Shown one piece after another: positions 37,806-46,425 of a DNA stretch of 64,000 nt. The DNA comes from Streptococcus sp. Marseille-Q5986 (GTDB lineage: Bacteria; Bacillota; Bacilli; Lactobacillales; Streptococcaceae). The stretch lies in assembly GCF_946902915.1 (NCBI RefSeq), contig NZ_CAMPPY010000001.1:558001-622000 (forward strand), given 5' to 3'. Made by a program: the position numbers and the translations under genes. Position 1 is the first letter of the stretch; the number at the start of each line of letters is the position of its first letter. Below the pieces are notes generated by a model. The model saw only the letters and a list, made by a program, of their open reading frames with translations. It searched no databases and was not told the DNA's origin.

Positions 37806-37843
37806 TAAGCTTTTATGAATATGATACGGTCTTATAAAAGTAA

Positions 37844-37872
37844 TTGACAACGCTTTCTTTTTTAGTTATAAT
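37844..37872 (+). promoter_or_regulatory. Strong promoter with cre-like site
   Basis: TTGACA (37844-37849), 17 bases, TATAAT (37867-37872). TTGACAACGCTTTCT (37844-37858) matches the CcpA cre consensus WTGNAANCGNWNNCW at all fixed positions but one, and covers the -35: predicted catabolite repression. Confidence 0.7.
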
Positions 37873-37940
37873 GAAAACATAATATGTATCAAATTGATCA
37901 ATCAACTATCTTGTTTATCACTTCTTAGGAGGACGATGTC

Positions 37941-38345
37941 ATGAAAAGAAGAAAAATATATTCCCTTTTTTGCGTAGTTACAATTGCATCTAGTTTGTTT
38001 CTCCCTACAGTTTTAGCTAGACAGATTGGAGATTATGATTTAACGTTGCCGCGCTGGGGTTCGGATACAACTAGTGAGCTTGAGAAAGAAAACGCCTCTG
38101 CTGGAATTAATAATAATGACAGCACTGGTGGCGGTAAAACGTTAAATACCTCTATTCGTAGCGCCTATAGTGGGGCAGATATCACTCCAGTATATCAATT
38201 GAGCTCTGGCTCTAGGATTGTCATGTACTATAATGGAGGTGGTGATAATTATATTGGTTCTGGTACTAGATTAGCTATGGCGCCACAGTTTGGAAATCAT
38301 GTAAGAATTCATACTTCAGGTTCTTGGAGTCCAGATTCTTATTAA
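37941..38345 (+). CDS. Small secreted protein of unknown family
   Basis: 134 residues with a clear signal peptide (cut near TVLA|RQIG), leaving about 108 residues without cysteine, rich in Gly, Ser, Asn and Tyr. The C-terminal half has alternating hydrophobic and polar residues (SRIVMYYNGGGDNYIGSGT, NHVRIHTSGSW), suggesting beta-structure. I do not recognise a family. Strong AGGAGG, strong promoter, a hairpin, then an ABC-2 transporter operon. This plan copies the lactococcin 972 locus 8 kb away, so a bacteriocin-like exported protein with dedicated immunity or export is the best guess. Confidence 0.7.
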   Translation: MKRRKIYSLFCVVTIASSLFLPTVLARQIGDYDLTLPRWGSDTTSELEKENASAGINNNDSTGGGKTLNTSIRSAYSGADITPVYQLSSGSRIVMYYNGGGDNYIGSGTRLAMAPQFGNHVRIHTSGSWSPDSY

Positions 38346-38383
38346 CTTACTTGTCAGAGTAAGCCTTAAAGATGGTTGATTGT

Positions 38384-38424
38384 GGGTGTAGCATGAAAAA
38401 AGAATGCTACACCCTATTTTTATT
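38384..38424 (+). terminator. Hairpin between secreted protein and transporter genes
   Basis: Perfect 11-bp stem GGGTGTAGCAT / ATGCTACACCC followed by TATTTTTATT. Probably a leaky terminator setting the protein-to-transporter ratio. Confidence 0.85.
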
Positions 38425-38440
38425 ATAAGGAGGAGTAAGG

Positions 38441-39205
38441 ATGGAATTTTTCATTTGTAATCTTGTACGAGTCGTTCAATCACCTCGATTTTATATGTCT
38501 TTATTTTTGACCCTTCTTTGCATGTTTTTAGGAAATCTTCTTGCTTTCAATGGTATTTATAAAATTGAAGGTTTATCGATTTTTTTTGCTGCCTCTTCTA
38601 TTCGAGGATTTTCACCGATTAGTCTAGTAGCTGCACTTATCTGTACACTGCCTTATTCTAGTCAGATAATAGAGGATGCTGAGAGTCATTTTCTAACAGC
38701 ACAATTGTGCCGAATTTCTAAAAAGAGGTATCTAGCTATTGTGAGTAGTACTGCAATTATTTCTTCTTTTCTAGTCTTTTTTCTCCCCTATTTATTATTA
38801 TTAGGAATTAATCTTTTAGTGACTCCTTATCAGGAAATTTATATTGGAGATTATAGTGGTGCCTTAAAAGAATTATTTGATTCCAATCAGTTGCTCTATA
38901 GTCTTGTGACGACTCTCTGGTATGGAGTTTGGGGAGCTGTGTTCTCTATTTTTGGACTAGCTAGTGCTTTGCTAGTGAAGAAAAAATTAGGAGCTATTTT
39001 CATCCCAATTGCCTATATGATGGTTGGGGGTATTTTATGGGCTATTTTAGGGCTATCTTACTTAGAACCTGTGACAACGTTAGCTTTGGGATACCAGAAA
39101 GATATCAGTCTTTCCTTAGTTAGTGGGCATCTTGCTTTTATTTTATTTGTTAGTTGTTTGGTTGTTTATGGTACATTTTTTCTACATTCAGAGGACTATG
39201 TATAA
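38441..39205 (+). CDS. ABC-2-type membrane protein
   Basis: 254 residues with about six hydrophobic helices. A cytoplasmic segment (AQLCRISKKRYL) after the second or third helix resembles the coupling region of ABC-2 permeases. AAGGAGGAG ribosome site. Overlaps the next gene by one base (TAATG). No family assignment beyond ABC-2-like. Confidence 0.7.
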   Translation: MEFFICNLVRVVQSPRFYMSLFLTLLCMFLGNLLAFNGIYKIEGLSIFFAASSIRGFSPISLVAALICTLPYSSQIIEDAESHFLTAQLCRISKKRYLAIVSSTAIISSFLVFFLPYLLLLGINLLVTPYQEIYIGDYSGALKELFDSNQLLYSLVTTLWYGVWGAVFSIFGLASALLVKKKLGAIFIPIAYMMVGGILWAILGLSYLEPVTTLALGYQKDISLSLVSGHLAFILFVSCLVVYGTFFLHSEDYV

Positions 39206-39956
39206 TGAAACAATTTGTTCAATTTTATAAAAAAGATTTCTTAGGAGTATTGGTTTATTTTATATTACTGCTATCCTGTGTTTTATCTAGCACAGTATAT
39301 TTATTGCGCTGTCGCCAATATTCAATCCATCCAAATGTATTAGAATGGATCTTAGTCTTACTTCAAGATATGACAACTGGAGTATATTGCTTTCCGTTCA
39401 TATATATATTGTTCTTTTTTTATTTGATGAATAACTATTTTAATAGGTTGGAGTGTCGCATTCGTCTGAAATCAATTAAGCACTTTACCAGTTTTAGTTT
39501 CAAATTAGCAGCTCTTAGTACGGGGATTTGGACGGCGACTTTATTTTTATTGATTTTTCTAATTGCATTTAGTAATGGTTTTAGCTTCTCTTTGGAGATA
39601 AAGGAGGTTGATTTTTTAAGAGAATTTTATGGTATAAGTATTGCAAACAATGCTAGTTTCTTTATAGGATTTTTTTCTCTTATATAGCATACTATTTCTT
39701 TCTATCCTTACTTACTATTAGCAGTTTTTCTTGGTTTAAAAAATCAAACATGAGCTTAGTATTTCTGTTTACTTTTTTATTTGTAGAATCCTTATTCTGG
39801 ATTTATCAGTTGAACAATGGGATAATTGGATTATTGCCAATTTTTCAGTATATGGTAAATTCCAATCCGTATGCATTGATTTATTGGCTTACATTACTAT
39901 CTATCATAATTCCATTGACTGTATTTTCTGTTCATAGAAACTGGAGGAGAGTGTAA
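39205..39956 (+). pseudogene. ABC-2-type membrane protein, frameshifted at a T-run
   Basis: Intact from ATG 39205 to 39687 (160 residues). The frame one base earlier continues without stop as SYIAYYFFLSLLTISSFSW ... FSVHRNWRRV to 39956. The switch falls at T7 (39670-39676); one more T would give a single protein of about 250 residues with six helices. Could be true loss, phase variation by slippage, or a sequencing error. Confidence 0.75.
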
Positions 39957-39959
39957 AAG

Positions 39960-40664
39960 TTGGAAATGGGAAAGTTAAGTAGTCACATGTGGAGGTTGAA
40001 TCAGATAATCTATACCAAGTACTTTTGGGGTTATGTTCTTTTTTGGATATTGATTTGTTTAGGATTATGGTATTGGTTAGAAGGAAATGATAGACTTGTT
40101 ATAGAAATTTTAAAAGGGCCTAATCTGAGTCAAAACTCTTTTTTAGTCTTATCTATATGGTTGCTTCATTGGTTTATTATTCATACATTTTTTCTAGCAG
40201 TTGTATATCGTAGAAGAGCATCCGATTTCTTTATGGAAGTGATTCGATTTTCTTCTATTAAGCTCTGGATTAGGTATCAGATTTGGACCTGTTTTCTTTA
40301 TGGACTCATTTTAATCATGGTAAAAGTTCTAGTGATTCAATTTATGTTACAGTTACCAAACTGGGATATAGGAGTTTTGTTTATAGTTGATTCTTTGAAT
40401 GCTTGTGTGTTAGTCTTGTTTTGCTTTATGTTATACGCACTAGGAGCGAATGTACAAATGAACTTTGCTTGCGTTAGTTTCTTTTTACTCATGATTGTGT
40501 TTGGTGGTCTATTTGTAGGAAATCGAACTAATTATCTATTTTATATTTTGAATCGAGGGAATGGGGATGTAGGAGGAGATTTGTTTCTTCAGTTGCTATT
40601 TTTAGTCTTTCTTTTTCAAAGCATTTTCTATTTCACTCGTCAAAAGAGGAGGTTTATAGAATGA
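39960..40664 (+). CDS. ABC-2-type membrane protein
   Basis: 234 residues from TTG 39960 (GGAGGAGAG ten bases upstream) or 232 from ATG 39966 (spacing 16, less likely). About six helices, with the polar segment RRRASDFFMEVIRF after the second. Third membrane protein of the operon; overlaps the ATPase gene by four bases (ATGA). Confidence 0.7.
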   Translation: MEMGKLSSHMWRLNQIIYTKYFWGYVLFWILICLGLWYWLEGNDRLVIEILKGPNLSQNSFLVLSIWLLHWFIIHTFFLAVVYRRRASDFFMEVIRFSSIKLWIRYQIWTCFLYGLILIMVKVLVIQFMLQLPNWDIGVLFIVDSLNACVLVLFCFMLYALGANVQMNFACVSFFLLMIVFGGLFVGNRTNYLFYILNRGNGDVGGDLFLQLLFLVFLFQSIFYFTRQKRRFIE

Positions 40665-41308
40665 ATGAAATAATTATATTAAAAAATATTGAGTTGAAAT
40701 TAAAAAAGACATGTGTTTTTCAAAACCTTAACTTTAGTTGTAAACCAGGGGAAATCATAGGAATCACTGGTGCGAATGGCTCAGGGAAAAGTGTCTTGTT
40801 TAAATTAATAGCTGGTTTATATAGTCCGTCTTATGGAGAAGTGTTAATCAATGGGGAAAATATTGTTACTGAGAGAAAAATTCCAGCTAATTTGGGAGCT
40901 TTGATTGAAGAACCTGGTTTTATAAATTATTATAGTGGCTTTAAGAATTTACAATATTTAGCAAGCATACGAGGAGTAGTTGGTAATCAGGAAATTAATG
41001 ATACACTGAAAATAGTTGGTCTATATGAGCAAAAAGACCAGAAAGTTAAAACTTATTCGCTGGGTATGAGGAAAAAGCTAGGGATTGCTCAAGCAATTAT
41101 GGAGAATCCCTCTATTCTTTTACTAGATGAGCCTATGAATGCCTTGGATAAATCTAGTGTAGAAAATATGAGAGTATTGTTTAGAAAACTCTCTAGTGAA
41201 AAAGGAACAACAATTTTGATTGCTAGTCATAGTGAAGAAGATATTCGTATCTTATGTGATAAAGTATATGCAATAGAAGATAAAGTATGCACACTGTGTC
41301 CATATTGA
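40661..41308 (+). CDS. ABC transporter ATP-binding protein
   Basis: 215 residues. Walker A GANGSGKSV, signature YSLGMRKKLGIAQA (the LGMRKKLG form common in ABC-2/lantibiotic-immunity ATPases), Walker B LLLDEPMNALD, H-loop IASHSEED. With the three membrane proteins it forms a drug- or peptide-exporter-like complex, probably for the secreted protein at 37941. Confidence 0.88.
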   Translation: MNEIIILKNIELKLKKTCVFQNLNFSCKPGEIIGITGANGSGKSVLFKLIAGLYSPSYGEVLINGENIVTERKIPANLGALIEEPGFINYYSGFKNLQYLASIRGVVGNQEINDTLKIVGLYEQKDQKVKTYSLGMRKKLGIAQAIMENPSILLLDEPMNALDKSSVENMRVLFRKLSSEKGTTILIASHSEEDIRILCDKVYAIEDKVCTLCPY

Positions 41309-41341
41309 TCATCTTAGATAGACTCAGGATGTTATAGAAAA

Positions 41342-41389
41342 ACTCTTAAAAAGGGATTGGAGCTTAAAATCCAGTTCCCTTTTAAGAGT
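41342..41389. terminator. Long bidirectional terminator
   Basis: ACTCTTAAAAAGGGA / TTCCCTTTTAAGAGT stem with inner GGA/TCC pairing; serves the ABC operon and the facing gene fragment. Confidence 0.8.
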
Positions 41390-41395
41390 TAATAA

Positions 41396-41704
41396 TTAGT
41401 CAACTTTTCCGTCTTCAACAACTAGGTCATCTGCTTTAGCAGCATCACTGTAGGTTGGGTGAAGTGTTTTTTCATAGGCTTTGTGGAAGAAGTTTTCCTT
41501 GCCTAATTTTTCAATATCTTTATTGATGAAGTCTAGCAATTCTTGGTTTCCTTTTTGAACTGCTGCTGCGATGGTATCTGGATCACCGAGGGAAGTAATT
41601 CCGACTTCAAATCCTTTGTTTTCAAGCGCCCAAGCTAGGTGTTTTTTATTACCGTGATAAGGATTTTTTATCATAGAAATAAAATTTTTAAAATTTCCAA
41701 ACAA
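41396..41704 (-). pseudogene. Amino-acid ABC transporter substrate-binding protein, C-terminal remnant
   Basis: Only about the last 80-100 residues of a polar amino-acid (glutamine-type) SBP remain (GDPDTIAAAVQKGNQELLDFIN ... TYSDAAKADDLVV). No signal peptide or ligand-binding lobes. The 5' side runs straight into the lctO promoter, so it is a deletion remnant. Confidence 0.8.
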
Positions 41705-41709
41705 AGTAT

Positions 41710-41768
41710 TTGAAAAGTTTCGAAAAAAGAGTTAAGATATTTTTGTAAGAAAAAAGTAAACGCTTACT
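41710..41768 (+). promoter_or_regulatory. lctO promoter and cre site
   Basis: TTGAAA (41710-41715), 17 bases, TAAGAT (41733-41738). About ten bases past the expected start lies AAGTAAACGCTTACT (41754-41768), one mismatch from the cre consensus and nearly palindromic: CcpA roadblock repression is likely. Confidence 0.75.
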
Positions 41769-41786
41769 TATTAAGGAGGACATTTT

Positions 41787-42923
41787 ATGTCATACAAAAC
41801 AAGCAATGCAGAAGGCCATGTAGATTTCATCAATACCTATGATTTGGAGCCCATGGCGCAACAAGTTATTCCTAAAGCAGCCTTTGGCTATATAGCTAGT
41901 GGATCGGAAGATACTTTCACTTTACGCGAGAATATTCGTGCTTTTAACCACAAACTCATCGTTCCGCATACTCTTTGTGATGTTGAAAATCCAAGTACAG
42001 AGATTGAATTTGCAGGTGAAAAATTGTCTTCACCAATCATTATGGCGCCTGTTGCAGCTAATAAATTGGCAAATGAACAAGGTGAAGTAGCTACTGCGCG
42101 TGGTGTGCATGAGTTTGGTTCTCTCTATACAACCAGCTCTTACTCTACTGTCGACCTTCCAGAAATTACGGAAGCCCTTCAAGGGACACCTCATTGGTTC
42201 CAATTTTACTTTAGTAAAGATGATGGTATTAACCGCCACATCATGGACCGTGTGAAGGCTGAAGGTTATAAGGCGATTGTCTTGACTGCAGATGCTACTG
42301 TAGGGGGTAATCGTGAGGTGGATAAGCGTAATGGTTTTGTCTTCCCAGTTGGCATGCCGATTGTTGAAGAATACCTGCCAGAAGGTGCTGGAAAATCAAT
42401 GGATTTTGTTTACAAATCAGCTAAACAACGCTTGTCTCCACGTGATGTAGAATTTATCGCTGAATACTCAGGACTTCCTGTGTATGTTAAGGGACCACAA
42501 TGCCGTGAGGACGTTGAACGTTCGCTTGCTGCAGGAGCTTCTGGTATCTGGGTAACCAACCACGGTGGCCGCCAAATCGACGGTGGACCAGCTGCCTTTG
42601 ACTCACTTCAAGAAGTAGCAGAAGCAGTTGACAAACGTGTGCCAATTGTCTTTGACTCAGGTATTCGTCGCGGTCAACACGTCTTTAAAGCCTTGGCTTC
42701 AGGAGCAGACTTGGTAGCTATTGGTCGCCCTGTTATCTATGGCTTGGCTCTTGGAGGTAGTGTCGGTGTACGTCAAGTCTTTGAACACTTGAATGCTGAA
42801 TTGAAGACAGTCATGCAATTGTCTGGAACTCAGACTATTGAAGACGTCAAGCATTTCAAACTCCGTCACAACCCATACAACCCAACCTTCCCAGTTGACC
42901 CTCGTGATTTGAAATTGTATTGA
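41787..42923 (+). CDS. lctO: L-lactate oxidase
   Basis: 378 residues, FMN-dependent alpha-hydroxy-acid oxidase. Converts L-lactate and O2 to pyruvate and H2O2. Catalytic and FMN motifs: PIIMAPVA near the N-terminus, VLTADATVGG, IWVTNHGGRQIDGGPA (catalytic His), FDSGIRRG and ALVAIGRP-like DLVAIGRPVI. Feeds pyruvate to SpxB, encoded 3.5 kb downstream. AAGGAGGA ribosome site. Confidence 0.95.
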   Translation: MSYKTSNAEGHVDFINTYDLEPMAQQVIPKAAFGYIASGSEDTFTLRENIRAFNHKLIVPHTLCDVENPSTEIEFAGEKLSSPIIMAPVAANKLANEQGEVATARGVHEFGSLYTTSSYSTVDLPEITEALQGTPHWFQFYFSKDDGINRHIMDRVKAEGYKAIVLTADATVGGNREVDKRNGFVFPVGMPIVEEYLPEGAGKSMDFVYKSAKQRLSPRDVEFIAEYSGLPVYVKGPQCREDVERSLAAGASGIWVTNHGGRQIDGGPAAFDSLQEVAEAVDKRVPIVFDSGIRRGQHVFKALASGADLVAIGRPVIYGLALGGSVGVRQVFEHLNAELKTVMQLSGTQTIEDVKHFKLRHNPYNPTFPVDPRDLKLY

Positions 42924-42935
42924 TAAAACAGATTG

Positions 42936-42959
42936 CCTCCACTGAATGTGGAGGTTTTT
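42936..42959 (+). terminator. lctO terminator
   Basis: CCTCCAC / GTGGAGG perfect stem and T5. Confidence 0.9.
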
Positions 42960-43023
42960 GCTTGTGTTTTAAACACTTTTGTCATGAAGATTAAAAAAAG
43001 AGAAAGATTTGATTTTTTATAAT

Positions 43024-43074
43024 TGACAAATGTAGACTTTAAGGGTATACTGATAATTGTAATTGACAATTGTA
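43024..43074 (+). promoter_or_regulatory. cop promoter with two CopY operators
   Basis: TTGACA (43024-43029), 16 bases, TATACT (43046-43051). Cop boxes of the KACANNTGTA form, GACAAATGTA (43025-43034, over the -35) and GACAATTGTA (43065-43074, just past the start), let CopY block the promoter until copper rises. Confidence 0.88.
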
Positions 43075-43092
43075 GATTTTGGAGGTGTGCTG

Positions 43093-43488
43093 ATGCAGAT
43101 TTCAGATGCGGAATGGCAAGTCATGAAGATTATTTGGATGCAAGGAGAGCAGACCAGTACGGATTTGATCAGGGTTTTGGTGGAGCGGTTTGACTGGTCC
43201 AAGTCCACGGTTCAGACACTTTTGGCTCGTTTGGTTGAGAAAGGGGGTCTGACCAGGAAAAAAGAGGGTAAGTCCTTTGTTTATTCAGCACTTTTAACTA
43301 TAGATCAAAGTCGGGATTTGCTTGTCCAAGATATCAAGGACAAGGTTTGTTCTCGTAGGATTAAGGACTTGTTGGCCGATTTGATTGCCGAATGTGATTT
43401 TACTCAGGCTGGCTTGGAAGACTTGGAAGCTGTGATTTCTAAGAAGAAATCAAGCACTGTAACAGAAGTAAGATGTAATTGTATGTAA
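43093..43488 (+). CDS. copY: Copper-responsive repressor CopY
   Basis: 131 residues from ATG 43093 (GGAGG upstream; the frame open to 43063 has no site). BlaI/MecI-type winged helix (SDAEWQVMKIIW ... STVQTLLARLVEKGG) and C-terminal metal motif CNCM. Zn-bound CopY represses; Cu(I) releases it. Only one CxC is seen at the C-terminus, as in pneumococcal CopY, rather than the enterococcal CxC-x4-CxC. Confidence 0.92.
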   Translation: MQISDAEWQVMKIIWMQGEQTSTDLIRVLVERFDWSKSTVQTLLARLVEKGGLTRKKEGKSFVYSALLTIDQSRDLLVQDIKDKVCSRRIKDLLADLIAECDFTQAGLEDLEAVISKKKSSTVTEVRCNCM

Positions 43489-43498
43489 AGGAGACGTC

Positions 43499-43870
43499 AT
43501 GTTAAATAGTATTGTAACCATTATTTGTATTGCCCTTATTGTATTTATCGTGTTTTGGTTTTTCAAAAAGCCTGAAAAATCTGGACAGAAGGCCCAGCAA
43601 AAAAACGGCTATCAAGAGATTCGAGTGGAGGTTATGGGAGGCTATACGCCAGAGTTGATTATCCTCAAGAAATCAGTGCCAGCCCGCATTGTCTTTGACC
43701 GTAAGGATCCTTCACCTTGCCTGGAACAGATTGTTTTTCCAGATTTTGGTGTGCATGCAGACCTGCCTATGGGTGAAGAGTATGTAGTGGAAATCACGCC
43801 TGAGCAGGTTGGGGAGTTTGTCTTTGCATGTGGTATGAACATGATGCACGGCAAGATGATTGTAGAGTAG
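43499..43870 (+). CDS. cupA: Membrane-anchored copper chaperone CupA
   Basis: 123 residues. N-terminal membrane helix (about 3-22) and a cupredoxin-like domain with the Cu(I) cluster CGMNMMHGKM. Passes cytosol-facing Cu(I) to CopA. Gene order copY-cupA-copA is a hallmark of the mitis group. Confidence 0.92.
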   Translation: MLNSIVTIICIALIVFIVFWFFKKPEKSGQKAQQKNGYQEIRVEVMGGYTPELIILKKSVPARIVFDRKDPSPCLEQIVFPDFGVHADLPMGEEYVVEITPEQVGEFVFACGMNMMHGKMIVE

Positions 43871-43876
43871 GAGGAG

Positions 43877-46102
43877 ATGATGACAGAAATTGTAAAAGTA
43901 AGCCTAGAAAATGGCATTCAAAAAATCCGTATCCGAGCTGAAAAAGGTTATCATCCAGCCCATATCCAGCTTCAAAAAGGGATTCCAGCTGAGATTACCT
44001 TTCATCGTGCCACTCCTTCAAACTGTTATAAGGAAATTCTTTTTGAAGAAGAAGGCATCTTAGAACCAATCGGTGTAGACGAGGAGAAGATAATTCGTTT
44101 TACACCTCAAGAATTAGGTCAACATGAATTTTCATGTGGCATGAAGATGCAAAAGGGAAGCTATACAGTCGTTGAGCAGACTCGAAAATCTCTATCTCTC
44201 CTGCAACGTTTTTGGATTACTAGTATCTTTACTGTGCCTCTTGCGATTCTCATGATTGGGATGTTGACAGGTAGCATTAGTCATCAAGTCATGCATTGGG
44301 GAACCTTTTTAGCAACAACGTCTATTATGTTAGTTGCAGGTAAGCCATATATCCAGAGTGCTTGGGCCAGTTTTAAAAAGCACAATGCCAACATGGATAC
44401 CTTGGTGGCACTTGGAACTCTAGTGGCTTATTTCTATAGCCTAGTTGCTCTCTTTGCTGGTCTCCCTGTTTATTTTGAAAGTGCTGGATTTATCCTCTTT
44501 TTCGTTCTTTTGGGGGCGGTTTTTGAGGAGAAAATGCGCAAAAATACTTCCCAAGCTGTGGAGAAATTACTGGACTTACAAGCTAAAACCGCAGAAGTCT
44601 TGCGTGATGATCGCTATGTCCAAGTTCCTTTGGAGCAAGTCAAGGTAGGAGACTTGATTCGAGTGCGTCCCGGTGAAAAGATTGCTGTTGATGGTGTCGT
44701 AGTAGAAGGTGTCTCTAGTATTGACGAATCCATGGTGACAGGTGAGAGTCTGCCTGTGGACAAGACAGTTGGAGATACGGTCATTGGCTCCACCATCAAT
44801 CATAGTGGAACCCTTGTCTTTAGAGCAGAAAAAGTTGGCTCAGAGACTGTTTTGGCACAGATTGTAGATTTTGTGAAGAAAGCTCAGACCAGTCGTGCAC
44901 CGATTCAGGATTTGACAGATAAGATTTCAGGGATTTTTGTACCAGCTGTTGTCATTTTAGCGATTCTGACTTTTTGGGTTTGGTTTGTCTTGCTTGAGGC
45001 TAGCTTTATATCTTCTCTTCTCTATGGGGTGGCAGTGTTGATTATCGCTTGCCCTTGTGCCTTGGGACTTGCAACACCGACAGCCCTTATGGTGGGGACA
45101 GGACGCAGTGCCAAGATGGGAGTTCTCCTCAAAAATGGAACGGTTCTACAGGAAATCCAGAAAGTTCAAACTCTTGTCTTTGATAAAACAGGGACTTTAA
45201 CGGAAGGGAAACCTGTGGTCACAGATATCATCGGCGACGAAGTAGAAGTGCTTGGATTGGCAGCCTCCTTGGAAGAAGCTTCTCAACACCCATTGGCTCA
45301 AGCTATTGTCAAGCGAGCGAGTGAAGCAGAACTTGAGCTTCATGCTGTAGAAAATTTCCAAGCCCTTCATGGAAAAGGTGTTTCAGGGCAAATCCATGGG
45401 AAACTAGTCTTACTTGGAAATGCTAAAATGCTAGATGGTATGGATATTTCAAGTAATTATCAAGATAAACTAGAAGAACTAGAAAAAGAAGCTAAGACAG
45501 TTGTGTTCTTGGCTGTTGACAATAAAATCAAAGGCTTGCTTGCTTTGCAAGATATTCCTAAGGAAAATGCTAAGCTTGCCATCAGTCAGTTGAAAAAACG
45601 AGGTCTTAAAACAGTTATGCTGACAGGAGATAATGCTGGCGTGGCGCGTGCCATTGCAGACCAGATTGGCATTGAAGAGGTCATTGCAGGCGTCCTACCA
45701 GAAGAAAAAGCGCATGAAATCCATCAACTGCAACAGGCTGGTAAAGTAGCCTTTATCGGAGATGGTATCAATGATGCGCCAGCTCTCAGTGTGGCGGATG
45801 TGGGGATTGCCATGGGTGCAGGAACCGATATTGCCATTGAGTCGGCAGGGATTGTTCTTACTCACAATGATTTGACAGGAGTTGTTCGTGCCTTTGATAT
45901 GAGCAAGAAAACCTTCAATCGAATTCTTCTCAACCTCTTCTGGGCCTTTATCTACAATGTCATCGGAATTCCGATTGCAGCAGGAGTCTTTTCAGGAATT
46001 GGTCTCGTTCTCAATCCAGAACTGGCTGGTCTAGCTATGGCCTTTAGTTCTGTATCTGTTTTAACCAGTTCACTCATGCTAAACTTTAGTAAAATAGACT
46101 AA
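43877..46102 (+). CDS. copA: Copper-exporting P1B-type ATPase CopA
   Basis: 741 residues. The N-terminal domain (about 1-95) is CupA-like, not ferredoxin-like, with CGMKM, fitting direct transfer from CupA. Eight helices, TGES actuator loop, CPC in [14 protein letters not shown], phosphorylation site [20 protein letters not shown] hinge. Start ATGATG at 43877 after GGAGG. Confidence 0.95.
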   Translation: MMTEIVKVSLENGIQKIRIRAEKGYHPAHIQLQKGIPAEITFHRATPSNCYKEILFEEEGILEPIGVDEEKIIRFTPQELGQHEFSCGMKMQKGSYTVVEQTRKSLSLLQRFWITSIFTVPLAILMIGMLTGSISHQVMHWGTFLATTSIMLVAGKPYIQSAWASFKKHNANMDTLVALGTLVAYFYSLVALFAGLPVYFESAGFILFFVLLGAVFEEKMRKNTSQAVEKLLDLQAKTAEVLRDDRYVQVPLEQVKVGDLIRVRPGEKIAVDGVVVEGVSSIDESMVTGESLPVDKTVGDTVIGSTINHSGTLVFRAEKVGSETVLAQIVDFVKKAQTSRAPIQDLTDKISGIFVPAVVILAILTFWVWFVLLEASFISSLLYGVAVLIIACPCALGLATPTALMVGTGRSAKMGVLLKNGTVLQEIQKVQTLVFDKTGTLTEGKPVVTDIIGDEVEVLGLAASLEEASQHPLAQAIVKRASEAELELHAVENFQALHGKGVSGQIHGKLVLLGNAKMLDGMDISSNYQDKLEELEKEAKTVVFLAVDNKIKGLLALQDIPKENAKLAISQLKKRGLKTVMLTGDNAGVARAIADQIGIEEVIAGVLPEEKAHEIHQLQQAGKVAFIGDGINDAPALSVADVGIAMGAGTDIAIESAGIVLTHNDLTGVVRAFDMSKKTFNRILLNLFWAFIYNVIGIPIAAGVFSGIGLVLNPELAGLAMAFSSVSVLTSSLMLNFSKID

Positions 46103-46123
46103 AAGCGAGCTTGCTCGCTTTTT
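46101..46123 (+). terminator. cop operon terminator
   Basis: AAAAGCGAGC / GCTCGCTTTT stem with TT loop; the T-run leads into the BOX element. Confidence 0.9.
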
Positions 46124-46237
46124 ATACTCTTCGAAAATCTCTTCAAACCACGTCAACTCTATCTGCAACCTCAAAACAGTATTTTGAGCAACCTGCGGCT
46201 AGCTTCCTAGTTTGCTCTTTGATTTTCATTGAGTATT
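46123..46237. repeat. BOX element 3 (upstream of spxB)
   Basis: TATACTCTTCGAAAATCTCTTC start, boxB-like CAACCTCAAAACAG...TTTTGAG, boxC CTAGCTTCCTAGTTTGCTC and GATTTTCATTGAGTATT end. Confidence 0.9.
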
Positions 46238-46329
46238 ATTATAAAACAGTTATATAAAACGTTTTCAAACTGTACTGTAATAGAGAATAAAAACTTCTGA
46301 GCACATTCTTAGGAGACCAAAAACAAATG

Positions 46330-46369
46330 TGGTAAAGTAGTAGAGTAAAAATTTGCTGAAACGTTTCCA
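46330..46369 (+). promoter_or_regulatory. Possible spxB promoter and cre-like palindrome
   Basis: TGGTAAAGT (46330-46338) is a candidate extended -10 without a good -35. GAAACGTTTC (46358-46367) is a palindromic cre-like core; the full match to the consensus is imperfect (two mismatches on the minus strand). CcpA control of spxB is known in pneumococcus. The ribosome site is GAAGGAGAG at 46409-46419. Confidence 0.45.
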
Positions 46370-46425
46370 ATTAGTATATGAAAACGGATTTATCAAGTTT
46401 TAAAAATATTTGAAGGAGAGTTATT

